45,611 nucleotides of DNA, taken from Vibrio sp. J1-1 (GTDB taxonomy: Bacteria > Pseudomonadota > Gammaproteobacteria > Enterobacterales > Vibrionaceae). Position numbers and translations under genes: made by a program. Shown here piece after piece: positions 1 through 9,449 of this stretch. Numbering within the stretch: position 1 is the stretch's first letter; every line of letters begins with the position of its first letter. Under the pieces are notes generated by a model, which saw only the letters and a program-made list of their open reading frames with translations, had not been told where the DNA came from and made no database searches. The DNA is taken from positions 68,925-114,535 of the forward strand of contig NZ_JAKKCM010000013.1 of assembly GCF_021728395.1 (NCBI RefSeq). Direction: 5' to 3'.

Positions 1-19
1 CAGTTTGATTGTTATTTTT

Positions 20-77
20 CATAACCCTCAGGCCGTTGACGGATGCGCCGCCCGGATCAAATCCAGCCCCGCAACCA
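20..77 (+). pseudogene. degenerate tRNA 3'-half fragment (copy A)
   Basis: This 58-base stretch begins CATAACCC, like the anticodon/3' anticodon stem of initiator tRNA, and ends CCCCGCAACCA, like its acceptor end plus CCA. Between them the T-arm is broken (ATCAAAT in place of TTCAAAT, with mismatched stem) and there are about 15 extra bases. It has no 5' half and cannot fold as a tRNA. A second copy of equal core length lies at 444-500. It is probably a decayed duplicate of the 3' part of a tRNA-fMet gene. Confidence 0.55.
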
Positions 78-107
78 AATTCAATCAATAGCGCTTGCTG
101 TTGATAT

Positions 108-183
108 GCGACACTAGCTCAGTTGGTAGAGCGCAACCTTGCCAAGGTTGAGGTCACGAGTTCGAACCTCGTGTGTCGCTCCA
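108..183 (+). tRNA. tRNA-Gly (anticodon GCC)
   Basis: A complete 76-base tRNA with encoded CCA. The acceptor stem GCGACAC pairs with GTGTCGC, the D-arm contains AGCTCAGTTGGTAGAGC, the anticodon stem CAACCTT-GCC-AAGGTTG shows anticodon GCC, and the T-arm is ACGAG-TTCGAAC-CTCGT. It reads glycine GGC/GGU codons. It is followed 36 bases later by an essentially identical second gene, so the two are a tandem duplication in one tRNA transcript. Confidence 0.97.
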
Positions 184-219
184 ATTGATAGCCTTCATCG
201 TGCTTAACGGTGATAAAAT

Positions 220-295
220 GCGACACTAGCTCAGTTGGTAGAGCGCAACCTTGCCAAGGTTGAGGTCACGAGTTCGAACCTCGTGTGTCGCTCCA
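220..295 (+). tRNA. tRNA-Gly (anticodon GCC), second copy
   Basis: A second 76-base copy of the upstream tRNA-Gly(GCC) with the same acceptor stem, anticodon and encoded CCA. The duplication unit is about 112 bases, because the spacer after this gene (296-331) matches the spacer after the first copy (184-219) with about four differences. Both spacers can form a small hairpin, TCATCGT / ACGATGA, which could guide processing of the precursor. Confidence 0.97.
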
Positions 296-336
296 ATTGA
301 TAGCCCTCATCGTGCTTAACGATGACGAAATACGGA

Positions 337-413
<77 letters not shown>

Positions 414-443
414 AATTTAAGACAGTCTGCTTGTTGTTTTATA

Positions 444-500
444 ATAACCCTCAGGTTGTCGACGGATGCACTACCAGATCAAGTCCTGGCCTCGCAACCA
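444..500 (+). pseudogene. degenerate tRNA 3'-half fragment (copy B)
   Basis: A 57-base relative of the fragment at 21-77, with the same ends (ATAACCCTCAGG and CGCAACCA), equal length and about twelve substitutions. It follows the intact initiator tRNA by 30 bases, and the T-rich lead-in (about 430-443) resembles the first bases of the window. That suggests each unit was an intact fMet gene followed by such a remnant, with another fMet gene probably just upstream of the window. It is not a functional tRNA: the D-arm and 5' acceptor strand are missing. Confidence 0.5.
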
Positions 501-670
501 ATTCACACCGCTCTTTACATCATGCTGTGAAGCATAATTCCCCTAAAACAAATTTTAATCCGCATTATATGATGTCGGACGTTTTTGTTTGTATTGAAAA
601 CATAATATGAATCGGCAGACACAAGAGCACTCTGGTATACGGAGGGTTTTACCACCTTCCATCAACAGAC

Positions 671-698
671 TTATCCACATACGGCGTTCTGTGGATAA
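671..698. promoter_or_regulatory. pair of inverted consensus DnaA boxes
   Basis: TTATCCACA at 671-679 and its exact reverse complement TGTGGATAA at 690-698 are both the high-affinity R1-type DnaA box, separated by 10 bases. The symmetry extends outward: 661-679 and 690-708 match as inverted repeats at 16 of 19 positions. DnaA recognition of this 9-mer is established. That DnaA binds here is inferred. Confidence 0.7.
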
Positions 699-787
699 CT
701 TGGTTGATAAAGTGTTTTTAGCTTGACATTGTTTGTTAGTAAACGAAGATCTTTTATTTTTAAAGTATCTGAATTGTGGTTGGTTTT

Positions 788-810
788 TTATTTAACTTAC
801 TGTTAAATAA
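788..810. repeat. perfect 9-bp inverted repeat
   Basis: TTATTTAAC (788-796), a 5-base spacer and GTTAAATAA (802-810) form a perfect, very AT-rich palindrome in the gene-free region. It could be an operator, a weak bidirectional terminator or part of an easily melted element. The sequence alone does not decide. Confidence 0.5.
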
Positions 811-944
811 AGAAAAAATGCCAGATTGTATAGATCTTGGTTGTTAAAATACGATCATTACATTGTGTTTTTTTGATCCTAGTCATTTACTGGGATTGTG
901 TTTAACTTTTTTTCCCAACCTCTTTTTTACCTAATCTCAAATTT

Positions 945-953
945 TTTTCCACA
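945..953 (+). promoter_or_regulatory. third DnaA box
   Basis: TTTTCCACA fits the relaxed DnaA consensus TTWTNCACA and lies about 250 bases from the inverted pair, at the far side of an AT-rich stretch. One such 9-mer alone would be weak evidence. Its value comes from sharing the region with two perfect boxes. Confidence 0.45.
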
Positions 954-985
954 TTGCGAAATTGAGAACGGCGTCATGAATTACG

Positions 986-1015
986 TATGCAAAAAGTGTT
1001 TCAATCTTTTGCATA
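986..1015. repeat. inverted repeat downstream of queG
   Basis: TATGCAAAA (986-994) and TTTTGCATA (1007-1015) are perfect 9-base arms with a 12-base loop, starting 11 bases past the queG stop codon. The position suits a transcript-end hairpin for queG, but there is no GC-rich stem, so intrinsic termination is uncertain. Confidence 0.4.
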
Positions 1016-1025
1016 TAGACTACGC

Positions 1026-2153
1026 CTATGCATCTCTCGGTAAGCCTTTCTCTACAATCCTGATTAAACGCTTTCTCTTCGTTTCAATTGACTCGGTCTC
1101 ACCGATCGGAGTTTGGTTTAGGTGCTGCTCCAATGCCCAGTTGATATGTTCATCGAGTAATTCACTTTCTCCCTGACGTGAGGTAAGCGCATCTAGGACT
1201 CGCTGACTGTATTCTGCATTGCCAAGTGCAACAGCAATATTACGCAACCATTGTAAGTGACCAATTCGCCGAATCGCGGAACCTTCCATGTTCTTTAGGA
1301 ATGTAGCCTCATCCCAGCCAAACATATCGACTAAATCCGGCTGTTGAAAACTATCACGGCGGTGAAAATCGTCTTGTTCGGTGATATCTGCATATCGATT
1401 CCATGGGCACACCAGTTGGCAATCATCACAGCCGTAAATTCGGTTACCCATTGGTTTGCGGAACTCTTCTGGAATGATGCCATCGAACTCGATTGTCAGG
1501 TATGAGATGCAACGACGCGCATCCACCACTTTGTCTTCTACAATCGCTTGAGTTGGACAGGAGGTAATACACGCCTTACATTTTTCGCACTGGTCGGTAC
1601 TGGGCTGATCTACTGGTAGTGGTAAATCAATCAATAATTCGCCCAGAAAGAACCATGACCCACAGTCTTTATCTAAAATCAGTGAGTGTTTCCCTGTCCA
1701 ACCTAGCCCGGCTTTTTGCGCTAATGGGCGTTCTAATATCGGGGCGGAATCAACAAAAGGGCGGTAGCCCAATTTACCGACTTCTTCTTCGATTAGCTTA
1801 CCGAGTTTATTTAGCTGCTTTCTTACTAGTTTGTGATAATCACGTCCTAGGGCATAGCGACTGATATAGGCGTGGTTTTTATTTGCAAGGTTAGAAGCGA
1901 ATTGCGCTTCTGGTGGTAGGTAATCCATACGTGCACTGATAACACGTACGGTGCCCGGTAGTAATTCATGTGGTCTCGCGCGCATCATGCCGTGTCGGGC
2001 CATCCAGTCCATAGAACCATGGTAGCCAGCATCAAGCCATTGTTGCAGTGCAGTTTCATGTTCACTTAGGTCAACGTCGCAGATCCCCACTTTTTGAAAG
2101 CCGAGTTCTTTTCCCCAAATTTTGATTTGCTGTGCGAGTTGTTCGTAGTTCAT
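1026..2153 (-). CDS. queG: epoxyqueuosine reductase QueG
   Basis: QueG catalyses the last step of queuosine synthesis, reducing epoxyqueuosine to queuosine in the anticodon wobble base of tRNAs using cobalamin and two [4Fe-4S] clusters. The 375-residue product has the family's length and its VDSAPILERP segment near residue 135. The cluster cysteines are visible: C189-C192-C195-C199 (CxxCxxCxxxCP), C215, and C242-C245-C249. It ends VEKGLPRDA like the E. coli protein. I chose the ATG at 2153, preceded by GGTGG; a GTG nine bases upstream is the alternative. The gene points towards the tRNA cluster and is divergent from tsaE. Confidence 0.95.
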   Translation of the reverse strand: MNYEQLAQQIKIWGKELGFQKVGICDVDLSEHETALQQWLDAGYHGSMDWMARHGMMRARPHELLPGTVRVISARMDYLPPEAQFASNLANKNHAYISRYALGRDYHKLVRKQLNKLGKLIEEEVGKLGYRPFVDSAPILERPLAQKAGLGWTGKHSLILDKDCGSWFFLGELLIDLPLPVDQPSTDQCEKCKACITSCPTQAIVEDKVVDARRCISYLTIEFDGIIPEEFRKPMGNRIYGCDDCQLVCPWNRYADITEQDDFHRRDSFQQPDLVDMFGWDEATFLKNMEGSAIRRIGHLQWLRNIAVALGNAEYSQRVLDALTSRQGESELLDEHINWALEQHLNQTPIGETESIETKRKRLIRIVEKGLPRDA

Positions 2154-2162
2154 GGTTACCAC

Positions 2163-2466
2163 CGAGATAAATGGGGGGCGGATCTTAACGGATCTATCGT
2201 ATTGGTTCTAGCGTAAAGTCGAACTTATAAAAATATGCTAATTAGTGATATTTATAATGGAACCTTTTGTAATCTGCTGCTTTCTTATATTGGAGAGCTA
2301 AACTCATATTGCTTGAAGTCGAGCGGTGACAAATAAGATACCGTTTTGCGGCTACTTTTTTCGCACATATGACATTTGAAAGCTTGTCTCTCAAAACCAA
2401 CACAGTTTACTATTCCTGTTCTTTTGATTTTTATATAGTCATCGATCATAAGTTAGAGAAGCATCA
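2163..2466. other. queG-tsaE divergent intergenic region
   Basis: About 300 bases of AT-rich sequence between two divergent genes. I find no convincing open frame, RNA gene or strong sigma-70 promoter match. In E. coli the gene nnr (NAD(P)HX repair) sits between queG and tsaE; here it is absent and no recognisable remnant is left. The region presumably holds the promoters for queG and for the tsaE-amiB-mutL-miaA run. Confidence 0.5.
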
Positions 2467-2931
2467 ATGAGCACGAAACAATTTAATTTAAAAGATGAGC
2501 ATGAAACGGTAGCACTTGGCACCGCTCTGGCTCAGCTTTGTTCTCAACAAACGACAATTTATCTGCATGGTGATTTAGGCGCAGGTAAAACAACCTTTAG
2601 TCGTGGCTTTGTCCGTGCTCTTGGGCATCAAGGAAATGTAAAAAGTCCAACTTATACCTTGGTTGAACCATACCAGTTGGATAAGTGGCAAGTTTACCAT
2701 TTTGACCTATATCGTCTTGCGGATCCTGAAGAGTTAGAATTCATGGGAATTCGAGATTATTTCACTGATGATGCAATTTGTTTGGTTGAGTGGCCAGAAA
2801 AGGGGCAAGGCTTATTGCCTGAGCCAGATCTTGATGTGAACATCCGATATCAAGGTGAAGGGCGTATCGCCGAACTAACCGCGAATAATGATTATGGTGT
2901 GCAGTTACTCAGTCGATTGGAGCTATGTTGA
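2467..2931 (+). CDS. tsaE: tRNA t6A synthesis ATPase TsaE
   Basis: TsaE is the small ATPase that works with TsaB and TsaD to make N6-threonylcarbamoyladenosine at position 37 of ANN-reading tRNAs. The 154-residue product has the Walker A motif GDLGAGKTT at residues 35-43 and the downstream [10 protein letters not shown] and HFDLYRL segments typical of the family. The start ATG follows a GAGAAG-like ribosome site. Its last seven bases overlap the start of amiB, pointing to translational coupling at the head of a conserved operon. Confidence 0.96.
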   Translation: MSTKQFNLKDEHETVALGTALAQLCSQQTTIYLHGDLGAGKTTFSRGFVRALGHQGNVKSPTYTLVEPYQLDKWQVYHFDLYRLADPEELEFMGIRDYFTDDAICLVEWPEKGQGLLPEPDLDVNIRYQGEGRIAELTANNDYGVQLLSRLELC

Positions 2932-4640
2932 GTTTTTCAAATTTTAGAGCAGTGGCGACGTTTGTCGCCACTTTTCTCCTTATCATCCCCAGTTTAGCAT
3001 TTGCTAACGTCGTTAAAAGCTTTCGAGTTTGGCCTTCTCCAGATGAGACTCGTGTTGTCATCGATTTAGGCTCGGAAGCGGATTACTCCTATTTCTCATT
3101 GTCGGGACCGGATAGACTGGTTGTGGATTTGAAAGACGCCACCATGCAAGCCAAATTGCCGGTGACCGTCTCTGATAGCCCAGTTTTGACGCGAGTACGA
3201 AAAAGCTCACCTCCGGAAACGGGTACTTATCGCCTCGTCTTTGAGCTGAAAAAAAGCGTTCAAGCTGAGCTTTTCAAATTAAGCCCGACCCCCGGTGGGC
3301 AATATGGTCACCGTTTGGTCATTGATCTTCCGCATGGTACGAAAACGTCGACAACCGCAACGAAGTCAGAAGAAAACACGACAACCAGTAAAGACATGAG
3401 CTCAGTGCAGCGTGCTCAAGAAGTGCTGATTGTGATCGATCCGGGTCATGGTGGTGAAGATCCGGGATCAATTGGACCTTCTCGTCGTAAGTATGAAAAA
3501 GACGCGGTATTGAGTATTTCTCGTAAGATTGCTGCCCAGTTGAATGCGACTCCGGGTATTAAAGCTCGACTGACTCGTTCTGGGGACTACTTTGTTAACC
3601 TGAACCGACGTGTCGCGATTGCCCGCGAGAATGATGCTCATTTGCTGATTTCAATTCACGCAGATGCGTTTACGTCTCCACGACCTCGTGGTGGTTCGGT
3701 ATTTGTGCTTAACACGCGTCGTGCGAATACGGAAATTTCCCGTTGGGTAGAGAATCACGAAAGGCAGTCTGAGCTTTTAGGCGGCTCTGGTAATGCTTTT
3801 GTGAGTAAAACCAAAGATCGTAATGTCAACCAAACGTTGCTCGACCTGCAATTTAGTCACTCGCAGAAGGAAGGCTACAAGTTAGCGACAGAAATTCTTG
3901 GCGAAATGGGGCGTGTCGCTCACTTGCACAATTCGAAACCTATTAATACTAGCTTGGCCGTGTTGCGCTCTCCGCAGATTCCATCGGTATTGGTCGAAAC
4001 TGGCTTTATTTCAAACCCAACCGAAGAGAAGTTATTGTTCCAGCGCGCACACCAAGATAAGTTGGCTCAGTCGATATCTAAAGCTGTGGTCAAATACCTG
4101 AAGGATAACCCGCCAGAAGGTACCGTATTCTCACCTTCATCGAAACCGATGGTGCATATTGTTAAGCGCGGCGAATCTTTATCGGTGATTGCGAATAAAT
4201 ACGGGACAAGCTCGAAAGCGATAATGTCTGAAAACAACTTGAAATCAACCGGATTAGGTATAGGCCAGAAGCTGCGAATTCCGTCTTCAGGAAGCATCAA
4301 CGTGCCAAGTAAACCGATCACGGTTGAGACAGAAACCATCACTCACACCGTGAAATCTGGTGAATTCTTAGGCAAGATTGCCAGCCACTATAAAGTAAAG
4401 GTTTCTGATATTCGACGCGAAAACAATCTAAAATCGGATACGCTGTGGGTAGGTCAGAAACTGAAGGTGACGGTTGCGGTGAAGGACAAGCCGATCCGTA
4501 AACATAAAGTCTCACGAGGTGAGTACCTTGGTAAGATCGCATCGAAGTACGACGTGAGTGTGCAGAGTATTCGTGAAGCGAATAACTTACGTTCAGATGA
4601 ACTGGCCGTAGGACAAGTGCTGATCATCCCAAATAAATAA
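2925..4640 (+). CDS. amiB: N-acetylmuramoyl-L-alanine amidase AmiB with three LysM domains
   Basis: This periplasmic zinc amidase cleaves the amide bond between MurNAc and the stem peptide to separate daughter cells, normally activated by EnvC-type LytM factors. The 571-residue protein shows a signal peptide (hydrophobic residues 8-27, ending LAFA), an AMIN domain at about 30-135 and an amidase_3 domain at about 168-392. Zinc ligands are H175, E191 and H245, with catalytic E358 in LVETGF. Three LysM repeats follow at roughly 409-453, 473-517 and 525-570. E. coli AmiB is shorter, with one LysM; three copies suggest stronger glycan anchoring. It overlaps tsaE by seven bases. Confidence 0.95.
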   Translation: MLSFSNFRAVATFVATFLLIIPSLAFANVVKSFRVWPSPDETRVVIDLGSEADYSYFSLSGPDRLVVDLKDATMQAKLPVTVSDSPVLTRVRKSSPPETGTYRLVFELKKSVQAELFKLSPTPGGQYGHRLVIDLPHGTKTSTTATKSEENTTTSKDMSSVQRAQEVLIVIDPGHGGEDPGSIGPSRRKYEKDAVLSISRKIAAQLNATPGIKARLTRSGDYFVNLNRRVAIARENDAHLLISIHADAFTSPRPRGGSVFVLNTRRANTEISRWVENHERQSELLGGSGNAFVSKTKDRNVNQTLLDLQFSHSQKEGYKLATEILGEMGRVAHLHNSKPINTSLAVLRSPQIPSVLVETGFISNPTEEKLLFQRAHQDKLAQSISKAVVKYLKDNPPEGTVFSPSSKPMVHIVKRGESLSVIANKYGTSSKAIMSENNLKSTGLGIGQKLRIPSSGSINVPSKPITVETETITHTVKSGEFLGKIASHYKVKVSDIRRENNLKSDTLWVGQKLKVTVAVKDKPIRKHKVSRGEYLGKIASKYDVSVQSIREANNLRSDELAVGQVLIIPNK

Positions 4641-4657
4641 GTGAGCTTTAACGCGTT

Positions 4658-6688
4658 ATGACGATTAAAATACTACCAGCCAGGCTCGCCAACCAGATAG
4701 CGGCAGGAGAGGTGGTCGAAAGACCTGCCTCTGTCATCAAAGAGTTGGTAGAGAACAGCCTCGACTCCGGCGCTACTCGCATCGATATCGATATCGAGAA
4801 AGGGGGCGCTAAGCTCATCCGTGTTCGTGATAACGGTAAAGGGATCGCGAAAGATGAGTTAGGTTTGGCATTAAGTCGTCATGCCACGTCCAAAATTCAT
4901 AGTTTGGATGACTTAGAAGCGATCATGAGCTTGGGGTTTCGTGGTGAGGCCTTAGCGAGTATCAGTTCAGTCTCACGTTTGACCTTAACCTCGCGTCCTG
5001 CTGCGCAAGAAGAAGCGTGGAGTGCGTATTCCGAAGGCCGTGAAATGCAGGTCAAACTGCAACCTGCCGCACACCCTATTGGCACCACGGTAGAAGTGCT
5101 GGATCTTTTCTTTAATACCCCCGCACGTCGTAAATTTCTTCGCACCGAGAAAACCGAATTTTCCCATATCGATGAGCTGTTAAAGCGTATCGCACTGAGC
5201 CGTTTTGACGTGTCGATTACTGTTCGCCATAACGGAAAAATCATCCGCCAATATCGCGCAGCAAAGAATCAGCTACAAACTGAAAAACGCATTGCAGCAG
5301 TATGTGGTAATACGTTTGTCCGTAATATGCTCCGTATCGAACTGGAGCATCAAGGTTTAAAACTGCATGGTTGGATCACAACACCAGATGGTGCTCGACA
5401 GCAAAGTGATTTGCAATATTGCTATGTGAATGGCCGCATGATGCGTGACAAACTGATTAACCATGCGATCCGTCAGAGCTATGAAATGAGCTTAAAGCCG
5501 GATCAGTTTGCGGCATACGTGTTGTTTATCGAGCTTGATCCGCATCAGGTAGACGTGAATGTCCACCCCGCCAAACATGAAGTGCGTTTCCATCAGGCCA
5601 GGCTAGTGCATGACTTTATCTATCAGGCATTGGCGGATGCATTGGTGCAAAGTGCGGTCATTGAAAAGCCACATGTGAATGAATCTGCGTTTCATCACGC
5701 TGAGCCGTCTTCCCTGATTCAGGAAAGCGATGTTGACTCAGACCCCTCGATTTCAGAAGCCTCGATTAAAGAAGACAAGATCTCTTCTCCCGTTCCCGAA
5801 CGAGTTTATCAGGCGATCGACAAAACACCGGCTTATCCCGGGCGAAGCGACTATGAGGCGAAGCCACGTGATCGCTCCTCTTCAGAGTCTTCAGTGCGAG
5901 AAGCCCGCCAGTCAGATTCTTATCCTCGTTCGGATTGGACCGAATCTAAGCCAGCTCCAAAGCCGACTCAGAGCAAAGAGCGTCATGTGGAACCGGCTCC
6001 GAGTAAACAAGAAGTTCGTGCTTATCATGAGCTATTGAAAACGCCCGACTTCGAACCTAAACCGATCGCGAGTCAAGTCGTTGATACATCGACCGAGCAA
6101 GCACACTTGCCTCAAGTGACGGCATTAAGTAAAGCGCTAGCTGTGGTGGATGAGCAATTTATTCTGATGAGCAGTGATAGTGGCGTGGCATTGGTTTCAT
6201 TACCACGAGCGGAATTCTATCGAGTCAAAGGGCAGCTAACGCCAAGTGAAGGCGCATTAAAAGCACAACCTTTGCTCGTACCTTTGTCGATAAAGTTGGA
6301 TGCGGAGTTAGTCAAGTTAGCTCTGGATTATCAACAAGATTTCGCCCAGCTCGGCATACAGCTGAAAGCCAGAAATGACAAAGCATTGATGGTTATGGGC
6401 GTACCAGCGCCATTACGCCAACAAAACTTACAAAACTTGGTACCAGATCTGTTATCTTACGCGCAAACGTGGGTAAAGGGTGAGAAGACTGCCACACAAA
6501 TGCTTTCTGCACTGATCGATTGGCTTGCTTTGCGGGTAACGACAGTAAAAAGCAATTATACTCTCTCCGAAGCCATTCAAATTATTGCGGAACTTGAACA
6601 GCTAAGGCACGGTCAATTGCCATTAGAAGATACACAGTTTGTATCTGCTGTTGATTTCTCTGCCACGATAGCCAAATTAACACCATGA
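4658..6688 (+). CDS. mutL: DNA mismatch repair protein MutL
   Basis: MutL is the GHKL ATPase that couples mismatch recognition by MutS to strand incision by MutH and unwinding by UvrD. In the 676-residue product the ATPase motifs are clear: [11 protein letters not shown] (29-39), DNGKGI (58-63) and GFRGEAL (93-99). A long charged linker (about 340-470) leads to a C-terminal dimerisation domain. I see no DQHAxxExxxxE endonuclease motif, as expected for a MutH-dependent system. It lies 17 bases after amiB and overlaps miaA by four bases (ATGA). Confidence 0.97.
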   Translation: MTIKILPARLANQIAAGEVVERPASVIKELVENSLDSGATRIDIDIEKGGAKLIRVRDNGKGIAKDELGLALSRHATSKIHSLDDLEAIMSLGFRGEALASISSVSRLTLTSRPAAQEEAWSAYSEGREMQVKLQPAAHPIGTTVEVLDLFFNTPARRKFLRTEKTEFSHIDELLKRIALSRFDVSITVRHNGKIIRQYRAAKNQLQTEKRIAAVCGNTFVRNMLRIELEHQGLKLHGWITTPDGARQQSDLQYCYVNGRMMRDKLINHAIRQSYEMSLKPDQFAAYVLFIELDPHQVDVNVHPAKHEVRFHQARLVHDFIYQALADALVQSAVIEKPHVNESAFHHAEPSSLIQESDVDSDPSISEASIKEDKISSPVPERVYQAIDKTPAYPGRSDYEAKPRDRSSSESSVREARQSDSYPRSDWTESKPAPKPTQSKERHVEPAPSKQEVRAYHELLKTPDFEPKPIASQVVDTSTEQAHLPQVTALSKALAVVDEQFILMSSDSGVALVSLPRAEFYRVKGQLTPSEGALKAQPLLVPLSIKLDAELVKLALDYQQDFAQLGIQLKARNDKALMVMGVPAPLRQQNLQNLVPDLLSYAQTWVKGEKTATQMLSALIDWLALRVTTVKSNYTLSEAIQIIAELEQLRHGQLPLEDTQFVSAVDFSATIAKLTP

Positions 6689-7617
6689 CAGAAAAACTAC
6701 CGTTGGCTCTATTTTTAATGGGACCAACTGCATCAGGTAAAACAGAACTCGCGATTAGACTTCGTCAGAAGTTTCCGGTTGAGATCATCAGCGTCGATTC
6801 GGCTTTGATCTACAAAGGAATGGATGTCGGGACTGCTAAGCCTGATGAGCGAGAGTTGAGCTTAGCACCTCACCGACTGATTGATATTTTGGATCCTAGC
6901 GAGTCTTACTCCGCAGCGGATTTCCGTCGCGACGCGTTACAGGCTATGGATGACATTGTTACAGAAGGAAAAATTCCGTTACTTGTTGGCGGTACAATGC
7001 TCTATTACAAAGCATTACTTGAAGGTTTATCACCTCTTCCTGCTGCAAATCCTGAAATTCGTCAGCAAATTGAACAAGAAGCATTGACTAAAGGTTGGTC
7101 GGTGTTGCACGATGAACTGAAAGAGATTGATCCTGTCTCTGCGGAGCGAATTCATCCCAATGATCCCCAACGTTTATCTCGGGCATTGGAAGTTTTTCGA
7201 ATTTCAGGTAAAACTCTAACTGAGTTGACTCAAACGAAAGGTGAACGCCTGCCGTACCGAGTCAAGCAGTTTGCAATAGCTCCCAAGGATAGGGCAGAAC
7301 TTCACCGTCGCATTGAACTGCGCTTCGAAAAAATGATGGAAGCGGGCTTCGAAGATGAAATGAAAGCGTTATATGCGCGTCAGGATCTTCACCCGGATCT
7401 TCCATCTATCCGTTGTGTCGGTTACAGACAGATGTGGGAGTATTTAGATGGGGAGTGTACTCGCGAAGAAGCCGTTTTTCGTGGAGTATGTGCGACTCGT
7501 CAATTGGCCAAGCGTCAAATCACCTGGTTACGCAGCTGGGATGACTTAACTTGGTTAGATAGTGATAACATTGAACAGGCTCTCGAAACCATTTCGGAAG
7601 CAATAGCATCTGATTGA
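6685..7617 (+). CDS. miaA: tRNA dimethylallyltransferase MiaA
   Basis: MiaA transfers a dimethylallyl group to A37 of tRNAs reading UNN codons, the first step towards ms2i6A. The 310-residue protein has the P-loop GPTASGKT at 13-20, [18 protein letters not shown] for substrate binding, and a C-terminal [19 protein letters not shown] segment typical of MiaA. The start overlaps the mutL stop by four bases, so the two are translationally coupled. Confidence 0.97.
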   Translation: MTEKLPLALFLMGPTASGKTELAIRLRQKFPVEIISVDSALIYKGMDVGTAKPDERELSLAPHRLIDILDPSESYSAADFRRDALQAMDDIVTEGKIPLLVGGTMLYYKALLEGLSPLPAANPEIRQQIEQEALTKGWSVLHDELKEIDPVSAERIHPNDPQRLSRALEVFRISGKTLTELTQTKGERLPYRVKQFAIAPKDRAELHRRIELRFEKMMEAGFEDEMKALYARQDLHPDLPSIRCVGYRQMWEYLDGECTREEAVFRGVCATRQLAKRQITWLRSWDDLTWLDSDNIEQALETISEAIASD

Positions 7618-8076
<459 letters not shown>

Positions 8077-8114
8077 TTCTTCATTAAATAGTTATAAAGT
8101 AAGGAGTTGATTGC

Positions 8115-9404
8115 TTGTTTGACCGTTATGAATCCGGTGAGCGAGCCGTACTTGTTCATATCAACTTCACGCAAGAAGGTGAATGGGAAGATCTGGCTGA
8201 GTTCGAAATGCTGGTTTCTTCTGCTGGGGTAGAGGCGCTACAAGTGGTAACTGGTAGTCGTCAATCCCCACACCCGAAATACTATGTCGGAGAGGGCAAG
8301 GCCCAGGAAATTGCTGCTGCGGTACAATTAACTGGTGCTGAAATTGTGATTTTTAATCACTCCCTCTCTCCTGCCCAAGAACGTAACCTCGAAACACTGT
8401 GCCAATGTCGAGTTCTCGACCGCACTGGTCTCATCCTCGATATATTTGCTCAACGAGCGCGAACACATGAAGGTAAGCTACAGGTAGAACTTGCTCAGCT
8501 TCGTCATATCTCTACTCGTTTGATTCGTGGTTGGACGCACCTTGAAAGGCAGAAAGGTGGTATCGGTTTACGGGGGCCTGGTGAAACCCAGTTGGAAACC
8601 GACCGTCGATTATTGCGTGATAGAATTAAAGCTATTCTGCGCCGCTTAGAAAAAGTGGCCAAGCAACGTGAACAAGGGCGTCGCGCCCGAAGTCGAGCTG
8701 AAATCCCAACGATTTCACTCGTGGGCTATACCAATGCGGGTAAGTCGACACTTTTTAACCGTATTACCGAAGCAGGCGTGTATGCCGCAGACCAGTTATT
8801 TGCTACTTTGGATCCTACATTGCGTAAGATAGAGTTAGCGGATGTGGGATCTGCCATACTTGCAGATACAGTTGGTTTTATACGACATTTGCCTCACGAT
8901 TTAGTTGCAGCCTTCAAAGCAACCTTGCAAGAAACGCAAGAAGCTGACATTTTGTTACATGTTGTTGATGCCAGTGATGAGCGTTTTCGTGAGAATATTC
9001 AAGCTGTTCATGAAGTACTAGAAGAGATCGACGCACACGAAGTGCCTAGTCTGGTTGTCATGAACAAAATTGACAATCTAGAGTCGCAGAATCCACGTAT
9101 AGAGCGCGATGAGGAAGGCGTACCTCGTTCGGTCTGGATTTCTGCAATGGAAGGGGTAGGCATCGAGCTCCTGTTTGAAGCGCTGACGGAACGTCTGGCG
9201 TCACAAATGGTTGAGCATCAGTTGTGTATTCCTCCACAGTATCAAGGACGGTTCCGTAGTACATTCTTCCAAATGAATTGTATTCAACGTGAAGAATACG
9301 ACCAGGAAGGTAACTTGTTGATCGATATTCGAATGCAGCAAGTAGATTGGTCTAGACTTGAAAAAAGAGAAGGGGCAGTTTTGACTGGCTTTATAGTCAC
9401 TTAA
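8115..9404 (+). CDS. hflX: ribosome-associated GTPase HflX
   Basis: HflX is a GTPase that binds 50S subunits and splits stalled ribosomes under stress. The 429-residue protein has the N-terminal HflX domain with the glycine-rich GGIGLRGPGETQLETDRR segment near 148-165, then the G domain with G1 GYTNAGKST (204-212), G3 DTVGF and G4 NKID. The start is TTG at 8115: the peptide then begins MFDRYESGE, matching E. coli MFDRYDAGE, and AAGGAG at 8101-8106 is well placed. No in-frame ATG lies nearby. It sits in the usual hfq-hflX-hflK-hflC order. Confidence 0.95.
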   Translation: MFDRYESGERAVLVHINFTQEGEWEDLAEFEMLVSSAGVEALQVVTGSRQSPHPKYYVGEGKAQEIAAAVQLTGAEIVIFNHSLSPAQERNLETLCQCRVLDRTGLILDIFAQRARTHEGKLQVELAQLRHISTRLIRGWTHLERQKGGIGLRGPGETQLETDRRLLRDRIKAILRRLEKVAKQREQGRRARSRAEIPTISLVGYTNAGKSTLFNRITEAGVYAADQLFATLDPTLRKIELADVGSAILADTVGFIRHLPHDLVAAFKATLQETQEADILLHVVDASDERFRENIQAVHEVLEEIDAHEVPSLVVMNKIDNLESQNPRIERDEEGVPRSVWISAMEGVGIELLFEALTERLASQMVEHQLCIPPQYQGRFRSTFFQMNCIQREEYDQEGNLLIDIRMQQVDWSRLEKREGAVLTGFIVT

Positions 9405-9449
9405 AGGACTGCTACAGTATAACGTCATATCAAATGATGGAGCTTTCTA

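Larger units (their letters stand above)
501..1025. other. gene-free AT-rich region with DnaA boxes and inverted repeats
   Basis: There is no credible gene between the tRNA cluster and queG. The stretch is strongly AT-rich in 700-960. It holds two perfect DnaA boxes facing each other (671-698), a third box TTTTCCACA (945-953), a perfect inverted repeat TTATTTAAC/GTTAAATAA (788-810), another TATGCAAAA/TTTTGCATA (986-1015), and several GATC sites. The last inverted repeat lies just beyond the queG stop and could act in 3'-end formation. Overall the layout looks like a DnaA-binding regulatory locus. Confidence 0.6.

Noticed and set aside
501-1025. The DnaA-box region as a chromosome replication origin
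   Set aside because: Only three consensus boxes are seen and the neighbours are tRNA genes and queG rather than the mioC/gidA or dnaA/rctB contexts of Vibrio origins, so a DnaA-regulatory locus is more likely.
898-1176. A 92-codon plus-strand frame
   Set aside because: It overlaps the conserved C terminus of queG on the other strand and has a low-complexity, Phe/Ser-rich product with no family resemblance.
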